Of a DNA stretch of 64,000 bases, positions 57,273 through 64,000 are shown piece after piece. Source of the DNA: Litsea cubeba (taxonomy: Eukaryota > Streptophyta > Magnoliopsida > Laurales > Lauraceae). The DNA is taken from positions 95,143,769 through 95,207,768 of the forward strand of contig CM022948.1 in the NCBI GenBank assembly GCA_012931725.1. Direction: 5' to 3'. A program made the position numbers and the translations under genes. The notes below the pieces were generated by a model. That model saw nothing but the letters and a program-made list of their open reading frames with translations. It was not told the origin of the DNA and did not search any database. Numbering within the stretch: the first letter of the stretch is position 1; the number at the start of each line of letters is the position of its first letter.

Positions 57273-57793
57273 GGCACGTTTGTGTACACATTCTTTTCGC
57301 GAAAAGGAAAAATTGCCACGTCAGTAAATTCCATAAAAATGAAAACCTTGGAAAAAGATTTCCGTAGAATTTAGAAATTTATGTTTGGTGTAAAAAAAAT
57401 TTCCTTGTTGAAATAGTGCTAATGTTGTTTGGTGCGGCTGTGGATTCCTTATAGAAAATGAAATTTCTTATTTGGTGAAATAACTTTTTGAAGAAAAATA
57501 ACATAACATGTATATTATTTATTCAACATTAAATAATAATTTATTTAAAGAAATAAAAAATGAAAGAGTTGAAGAGTTTTGGGTTGAAATGGACAAGAGT
57601 GAGAAAAAGTGGGAGAAGTTTTTCGAGGAAATCCATTTCCCATACCCCCATAGGAAACCCATTTCTACAATTATCAAGAAAAATACTGACGAGGCAGGAA
57701 AGCGTTTTCGTGGAATTGTTTTGCACCAAACGCCTCCGCGAAAAACCACACAATTTTACCCTTTTCGCAGAAATGTGTGTACACAAATATGCC
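57273..57793. mobile_element. TIR element, about 520 bp
   Basis: GGCACGTTTGTGTACACATT then CTTTTCGCGAAAAGG at the left is inverted at the right (GGCATATTTGTGTACACACA then TTTCTGCGAAAAGG), giving a TIR of about 40 bp. The flanks CTTTTAG and CTTTGAG are similar but not identical, so the duplication is uncertain. Open frames over the interior show no similarity to a known protein that I recognise. Confidence 0.7.
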
Positions 57794-57952
57794 CTTTGAG
57801 TTTTAACCACTTTTCACTGCTGCTGCAGTCTGCAGGTGTAATGATGGGCATTGACTCTTGGTCCTTTTACATTATTTTATTTATTTCATCACATCAGTCA
57901 TTCCAACATCTATCACACCTTTATGCTGATATACACCCAGCATACACACTAT

Positions 57953-59454
57953 GGGTAGCGTTTGGTTCGCTGGAAAGGTTGTAGGCGGGAATGGAATGGA
58001 GACCGGAATGAGTCTGGAATGGAATGAGGCAGGAATAGGCATTTCCATTCAAGCGTTTGGTACGCTGAGGAATCAACCCAGTTGATTCATGTTTCAGCGT
58101 TTGGTATGCTGTAATGAGTCCTGGAATGGAATAAAATTTACATAAGACTGACCAAAATACCCTTTTTAGATTTTTATCTTTGGCTCAGTAGATTATATTA
58201 TTATTAAATAGGTGGGGCCCACACAAGCTCTTCTATTTTATAATTTTATAATAATAATAATATATAGATTATATTATTATTATATAGGTGGGACCCACAC
58301 AAGCTCTTCTATTTTATAATCTTCTAATAATAATAATAATGTATAGATTATATTATTATATAGGTGGGGCCCACACAAGCTCTTCTATTTTATAATCTTA
58401 TAATAATAATAATGTATATATTATATTATTATTATATAGGTGGGGCCCCACAATTCTTCTATTTTATAATCTTATAACAATAATAATAATGTATATATTA
58501 TATTTATTATTATATAGGTGGGGCCCACACAAGTTCTTCTATTTTATAATCTTATAACAATAATAATAATGTATATATTATATTATTATTATATAAGTGG
58601 GGCCACATAAGTTCTTTTATTTTATTATCTTATAATAATAATAATAATAATATATTATATTATTATTATATAGGTGCGGCCCACACAAGTTCTTCTATTT
58701 TATAATCTTATAATAATAATAATAATAATAATAATGTATAGATTATATTATTATTATATAGGTGAGGCCCACACATGTTCTTCTGTTTTATAATGTTACT
58801 ATTCTAATTATAATTATGTAAATATATTATATTATTATTATATAGGTGGGGCCTATACAAGTTCTTCTATTTTATAGTCTTATAATAATAATAATAATAA
58901 TAATGTATATATTATATTATTATTATATAGGTGAGGCTCACACATGTTCTTCTCTTTTATAATCTTATTATTCTAATAATAATAATGTATATATTATATT
59001 ATTATTATATAGGTGGGGCCCACACAAGTTCTTCTCTTTTATACTTATTATTATTATTATTATTATATAATAGATTATATTATTATCATATAGGTGGGGC
59101 CCACAAGTTCTTCTCTTTTATAATCTTATAATAATAATTATAATAATAATAATGTATATTTATATTACTATATAAGTGGGGCCCACACAAGTTCTTTCTC
59201 TTTTATAATCTTATTGTTATAATAATATGTATAGATGTGAAAAATGATATTTTAGTTTCAACAAAAAGTAGAAAGGAATGAAATGACCATTCCTTCCCAT
59301 CCCGGATGGAATGGCCATTCCTCTACATAAGGGAATGGGATTCCGGAAGTAATGGTCACTATGCCACTTTTTTGCAAACCAAAACGCTGTAATGACAATT
59401 CCATTGGAATGACCATTCCATTCCGACATTCATTACCGCGAACCAAACGCTACC
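57953..59454. mobile_element. TIR element with internal tandem array (copy 2)
   Basis: Same ends as 2051-3123: GGTAGCGTTTGGTTCGCTGG at the left, inverted at the right (GGTAGCGTTTGGTTCGCGG). Direct TAT flanks it (57950-57952 and 59455-59457). The array (58190-59215) has about thirteen units of 75-85 bp with the box GGTGGGGCCCACACAAGTTC, more than in copy 1. Subterminal parts on both sides are built of GGAATGG/CCATTCC motifs. Non-coding. Confidence 0.8.
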
Positions 59455-59642
59455 TATGTAGCAAATATCAAGAATACTTTCGCCCTTTCCATTAATTTCC
59501 ACACACACCATTTTTGTAGTGGACTTCCTTATCACTTATTTAGTAGACTTTTTTTCTATTTCAGAGGGCTATATTCGGTGTGTGTGCCGGCCTGCCGGAG
59601 ATCTCAATGGGTCCAAAGGCCTTGACTAGGTTAAAAAAAAAA

Positions 59643-60615
59643 AAGGAATTTACCGGGAAAAACCCCATAGGACGCCATACGTCCTTTGAGGACTTAGTAG
59701 GATGTTGGACACGGGAGGGATCATTTGGCCTCAATTCGTCTTTTTTTTTTCTTTTCTTTGAGATGGTCGATATCGACCATCAACCATCATGCTAAGCCTC
59801 TTGCAGATGTGAGCCGAAGGGTAGATCAAAGATGGTAGCAGAAGGGACATGGAAAATCTCCATTTTTTCATCCAATCCCCTTTTCCCCAAATCCCGTCCC
59901 GCTTCATCTCCGTAAACCCTAATTTCTCTCTCCGTGATCTCTTCCCCTCCCTCTCCCTCCCCTCCAAAACTCTAGACTCTTTATTCTTCTCCTTCAATGA
60001 GCAAGAGGCCATGAAAACAGAGAAGTGAAAGACCTCTAGATCTCTTATTGCAGCACAGATGTACGTCACACTAAACTAATCTGAGATGATACTTTGCCCT
60101 GAATGAATCCAAAATCCTCTATAACTCCTATTACAGCACCTCATCGAGGCCCTCATCGCGAAAACCCTCCCATGCGAATTCGCCCATGAAAAATCTAATT
60201 TTTTTTGGGTTCCCGCAGAATGGTCGATATCGACCATTTGCTAAACCAAAAAAAAAAAAAAAAACTTGGGTTAGCGAAATTGGGTTTTCCATGATGAAGA
60301 AGAAGGGAGGAGGAAGAGGAGGAGGAGGGAGGAGGGAATTTTTCTCTTTTGATTGCTGGTGCTGTTCTAGAGCAATACCCTGCAAAATCCTCCCTCCTCC
60401 CTCCTCCTCCTCCTCCTCCTCCTCCTCCCCTCTTCTCCATCTTGAAAAACCTAAATTTTTTTGGGTTCCTGCATAATGGTATGGTCGATATCGAACATTC
60501 GCTAAACGAAAAAAAAAAAAAAAATACTTTTGAGGACCTTATCCATACATACGGTGTTTTCAACTCCTCAAGAATAATATGAGGTCCTACCGAGTCCTAT
60601 GGAGGTAAATTCCTC
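59643..60615. mobile_element. MULE relative of the 377-1017 element, close upstream of CYP77A
   Basis: The right end (GGACCTTATCCATACATACG, CAACTCCTCA, ATGAGGTCCTACC, GGTAAATTCCTC) matches the 377-1017 terminus in inverse. The left end begins AAGGAATTTACCGGGAAAAA and is more diverged. Both flanks are poly(A), so a 9-bp duplication is uninformative. The interior holds GGTCGATATCGACC palindromes (59765-59778, 60222-60235) and purine- and pyrimidine-rich microsatellites (GGAGGAGG; CCTCCTCC), probably an internal inverted duplication of a leader-like segment (GATTGCTGGTGCTGTTCTAG). Confidence 0.75.
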
Positions 60616-60810
60616 AAAAAAAAATTTACGTTTCCTTGCGACAAAATATATCTTGCATTTTCTATGCTCGAAGTGAAGTCATTTAATATATTTCACTTGT
60701 AATTCTTCTCAGCAACTGTTCAAACACGGGTACACTGGCCACTGTCCCCTTTAATGCACCGCCAGGGATATGCAGCCTGACACACTCTCTCTCAGCACAG
60801 TAACTGATCT

Positions 60811-60817
60811 TATAAAA
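60811..60817 (+). promoter_or_regulatory. Putative TATA box of the CYP77A gene
   Basis: TATAAAA in GATCTTATAAAACCACTTTC, about 80 bases before ATG 60893, with a CT-rich leader between. The MULE at 59643-60615 ends only about 195 bases upstream of it, so the distal promoter is transposon sequence. Confidence 0.55.
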
Positions 60818-60892
60818 CCACTTTCTCCAATTGACACTACATCTGCAGACCTCTCTCTCACTCTCCCTTCCCACAGGACCCACACAACAAGC

Positions 60893-62445
60893 ATGGCTTC
60901 TCTCTTCTTCACCTTCCTCTCTCTCCTCTTCACATCTCTCCTTCTTGTCGTCCTCATCTCCCACAAAAACAAGAAAACAGGACCCAAATCCCTAAACCTC
61001 CCACCAGGACCACCCGGCTGGCCCATCGTCGGAAACCTCCTCCAATATGCCCGCTCTGGCAAGTCCTTCATCCACTACATCCGCGACCTCCACCCAATCT
61101 ACGGCCCCATCTTCACCTTGAGAATGGGCTCCCGCACCCCTCATCATCGTCACCAGCGCCCCAACTCGCCCACGATGCACTCATCTCCCAGGGCCAAGCC
61201 TTCGCAAACCGCCCCGCCGAGAACCCCACCCGCTCCATCTTCTCCAGCAACAAGTTCACAGTCAACTCCTCCGAGCTTGGCCCCGTCTGGCGCTCCCTCC
61301 GCCGCAACATGGTCTCCAATATGCTCAACTCCACCCGCATCCGCGAGTTCCAACCCCTCCGCCACCTCGCCTTGGATCGCCTCGTCCACCGCCTCCGCTC
61401 CGAGTCCGAGTCTAACCCGGACGGCTCGGTCTGGGTCCTCAAGAACGTCCGCTTCGCCGTCTTCACCATTCTCCTCTCCATGTGCTTCGGCGTCCAGATG
61501 GACGAGAAGGATATAATCACCATCGACCGAGTCATGAAGCGGGTCCTCATCGCGTTGACTCCGCGACTTGACGATTTCCTCCCTCTACTCGGTCCGCTTT
61601 TCGGCAAACAGCGCAAGGAAGCCATGCAGACCCGAGAAGAGCAGATCCGGGTCCTCGTCCCCTTCATCCATCGGAGAAAGTCGGAGCTTAAAGACCCGCC
61701 CAACAGTAAAAAGACAGTATCTTTCTCGTATCTCGACACGCTCTTCGACCTTCAGATCGACGGTCGGAAATCGTCCCCAAGCGATCCAGAGCTCGTGACG
61801 CTCTGCTCCGAGTTCCTCAACGGTGGGACAGATACGACCGCCACCGCGATCGAGTGGGCCATCGTGCATCTGATCGAGGACCCAGATTTGCAGGAGAAGG
61901 TATACAAAGATATCGTAACGGTTACGGGGGAGAGGAATGTGGAGGAGAAAGACGTAGAGAAGATGGTGTATCTGAATGCCTTCGTCAAGGAGCTGTTACG
62001 GAAGCATCCGCCAACGTACTTTTTGCTGAGTCATGCGGCCGTACAGCCCGGGGCCAAGTTGGGCGGCTACGATGTGCCGAAAGACGCCAACGTGGAGTTC
62101 TATCTTCCGTCCATTGCCGAGGACCCGAAACTTTGGACCAACCCGGAACGGTTTGATCCGGAGAGGTTTCTCTCGGGTGGGGAGGAGGCCGATATAACGG
62201 GCGTTACGGAGGTGAAGATGATGCCGTTTGGGGTTGGGAGGAGGATTTGTCCCGGTCTGAGCATGGGCACGTTGCACATCACTCTCATGATAGCGAGGAT
62301 GGTGCAGGAATTCGAGTGGTTCGCTTGCCCACCGTCCCGGCGCACGATAGACAAGAGCGAGAAGCTTGAGTTTACGGTCGTGATGAAGACCCCACTCCAA
62401 GCCACGATCAAGCCCAGGAATAGGGGACAAACGGCCAAGATCTGA
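60893..62445 (+). CDS. CYP77A: Cytochrome P450, CYP77A family, intronless
   Basis: Starts at ATG 60893 with a membrane anchor (MASLFFTFLSLLFTSLLLVV) and the proline hinge LPPGPPGWPIVGNLL. Later landmarks: VWRSLRRNMVSNMLNSTR (C-helix), FLNGGTDTTATAIEW (I-helix oxygen-binding groove), KELLRKHPPTYF (ExxR), DPERF (PERF) and MPFGVGRRICPGLSMG (haem loop with the Cys ligand). Without two extra bases it gives about 516 residues, the normal CYP77A length, without introns. Family members in Arabidopsis (CYP77A4, CYP77A6) oxidise fatty acids in-chain at the endoplasmic reticulum, feeding cutin synthesis. The frame breaks twice: CCCC at 61137-61140 and CCCC at 61159-61162 each have one C too many for FTLRMGSRT-LIIVTSA-QLAHDAL. 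Between and beyond them the frame is intact. Base-calling error or a recent double frameshift are the alternatives. Confidence 0.93.
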
Positions 62446-63139
62446 TGCCAATGTTGGGCCCTAAGTATCCCTGTGGGGTACACTTTGATTGAATGTAACA
62501 CCGATTAATTAGGTTGGGGTTGAAAGCTCTCTTTCCATGAATTCAGAGGTGCTTTTTTAGCATACGTTCTCATCCATGTGAAAGAGCCTTCAATCAGATA
62601 CTAATGGGTGATCTATATACATCAAGGTGGGCTCCACAAGAAGGGGGTTGTCGTCTCCTTTTATTATATTATATTTCAACAGTGCGTATGGCTCATAGAT
62701 TGTTGTTTAATTATGTTATTTTGTCGACAACAAAACGAGTTTTATTTAATCCACCTGTCATTTATATTTATATGGAGCCCACTCATCCATCATGAAAATT
62801 TATTATCGTTGTTGTGTGTTAATAGCCGTCTAATTGAGCCAATCGAAGCAAACAATATATTAAAAATAGAAAATAAAATAAAACTAACCGTGCTCTATCA
62901 CTGCCTTTTTTGCTACCAAACTTTAGTGGGCGAAAACCCACCCTATGTAAGGATAGTGATAGTAGAACTTAGGTGAGATGATGGAGTCGAGGTGAGAGAG
63001 CCTATCATGGTAGAAAGTGGCTTGGCATGTCCATATTGGGTGAGGTGAGAGAGCCTATCATGGGAGAAAGTGGCTTGGCATGTCCAAATTTAAATCTTAT
63101 GATAAGCCGTCTTAGTGAGATGACTCTTTTTAGCATTAA
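62446..63139. other. 3' flank of CYP77A, with a 53-bp tandem duplication
   Basis: No further exon recognised. GAGGTGAGAGAGCCTATCAT plus the following bases are duplicated in tandem (start 62989 and 63042) with two or three differences, indicating a recent local duplication. Confidence 0.55.
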
Positions 63140-63546
63140 GCTTATGTTTGACACCTCTATTTTCAGTCTCTATTTGTCTAAATATTTTAAAAATAAGAGC
63201 GTTTGATATAATATTTTGCCATTTGTCTGTTTTAGACATTTAGAGGTAAATTCTCTAAAATTCAAATGCTCAAAAAATGGGCAGCTGAAAAACAAAAAGT
63301 CTACATGGACTAACTCATGGAGTTAGTCCATGGACTAACCCCATGGTTTTCATTCAAATATTGGATGTTCTCATCCTTTATTTGGATGAGAACCATGGAG
63401 TTAGTCCATGGTTCTGTCCATGAGTTAGTCCATATAGCAGGACTCGCTGAAAAATAGAGGTTTGGCCTCTTCTTTGTATGACTTTTTTTTTATGGCTCTA
63501 TTTTTACTCGTCTGTCAGGAAAAAAGTAAAAATACCAAACATGCCC
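63140..63546. mobile_element. TIR element of the 1804-3860 family, short form
   Basis: Left end GCTTATGTTTGACACCTCTA and inverted right end GGGCATGTTTGGTATTTTTA, flanked by TTAA on both sides (63136-63139 and 63547-63550), i.e. the same TTA-type site as the 1804-3860 element. The left subterminal TTTGTCTAAATATTTTAAAA is matched in inverse at 3810-3830. Contains the nested MITE 63301-63436. Confidence 0.65.
63301..63436. mobile_element. Small MITE, second copy of the IQM-intron family
   Basis: CTACATGGACTAACTCATGG at the left and its inverse (CTATATGGACTAACTCATGG) at the right, with internal ATGGAGTTAGTCCATGG repeats. Same family as 48273-48385. Non-coding. Confidence 0.7.
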
Positions 63547-63550
63547 TTAA

Positions 63551-64000
63551 CTTAAGAGGCAGTCTCCACTACCTTCGAGTAGAGTAGATGGTTACAAGAG
63601 ATTTTCTCCTCACAAATTTTTTTATATGCGAAAGTCGTATCCTGCCGTTAATGGAAAGAGGTATTCACGGACGGTACTGATTTTTTTTTTATTTGGTAAA
63701 GAAAAAAATTCATTCAAAACAAAAATACGATAGAACACAACACCAAAAAAGAAGGTATTCACGAACCGGACTGATTTGGGATATCCCTAGTAGGAGAAAA
63801 TTTGGCATTGGCCAATGGTTTGATCTCAAGAATGTCGTTTGCATGATGGGGTAATCATCCTGACTCACATGCCACGTGTCATACTGAAAAACTGTTTTCA
63901 GAGAGCCTCAAGGGAGTGTTATTTCCCGAAAAACAGTCAAAAGTCAAGGGTGTGTGACGTCCGAGGATTTTACGCTTGAGAAGAAAAAAAGAAAATGATA
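63551..64000. other. Intergenic, no gene seen
   Basis: No recognisable exon or repeat border to the right edge of the window. Confidence 0.4.

Noticed and set aside
57508..57984. 158-codon open frame on the plus strand
   Set aside because: It spans most of the interior and the right TIR of the element at 57273-57793 and runs into flanking DNA; no domain recognised.
60992..62451. Several long antisense frames under the P450 gene
   Set aside because: High GC third positions of the P450 create open frames on the opposite strand; none has its own support.

Overview
The window is nuclear DNA of a flowering plant. It has intron-rich genes with GT-AG splice sites, plant-specific families (AGCVIII kinase, IQM, CYP77A, neprosin) and many small DNA transposons with clear target-site duplications. 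The very frequent GGGCCCAC-rich intergenic repeats remind me of magnoliid genomes, but that is a weak inference. A block of exactly 100 N (50491-50590) is a scaffold gap of unknown true size.

Layout. 1-4100 holds the first two coding exons of a neprosin-family (DUF239) gene on the minus strand; its first intron is filled by two nested TIR elements and its second intron by a small Mutator-like element (MULE). 5071-10865 is a three-layer nest: a 5'-truncated L1-type LINE, a complete 5.3 kb MULE (decayed MuDR-type transposase plus an opposing GRF zinc-finger ORF) inserted in the LINE poly(A) tail, and a hAT element inside the MULE. 12005-17405 is a four-exon RLPH2-like phosphatase gene (minus), with a SINE in intron 3. 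17500-19750 is a nest of repeats. 21290-31190 is a KIPK-type AGCVIII kinase gene (minus), whose coding intron hosts an L1 remnant, two hAT elements and a truncated RTE-type LINE. 31200-43790 is a gene-poor stretch with several TIR elements. 43794-49260 is a nine-exon IQM3-like calmodulin-binding protein gene (minus). 50022-55250 is repeat-rich (hAT, LTR/tandem array, hairpin-bounded repeats). 57273-60615 holds three TIR elements in a row, and 60893-62445 is an intronless CYP77A cytochrome P450 gene (plus). The last 1.5 kb holds two more nested TIR elements.

The host genes do not form an operon or cluster; they are ordinary single genes in a transposon-rich landscape. I found no undescribed functional system. 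The most informative signals are structural: nested insertions that can be ordered in time, at least seven hAT-type elements (six with an identified 8-bp duplication), MULE-type elements of several kinds (perfect 9-bp duplications at two of them), a SINE sharing its 3' tail with a nearby LINE, and a TIR element built around a tandem array, present in two copies 56 kb apart. Three host genes (RLPH2-like, IQM3-like, CYP77A) each need one or two single-base corrections to stay in frame. In two of them the indels lie in or beside C/G homopolymers with no other damage, which looks more like residual assembly error than decay.
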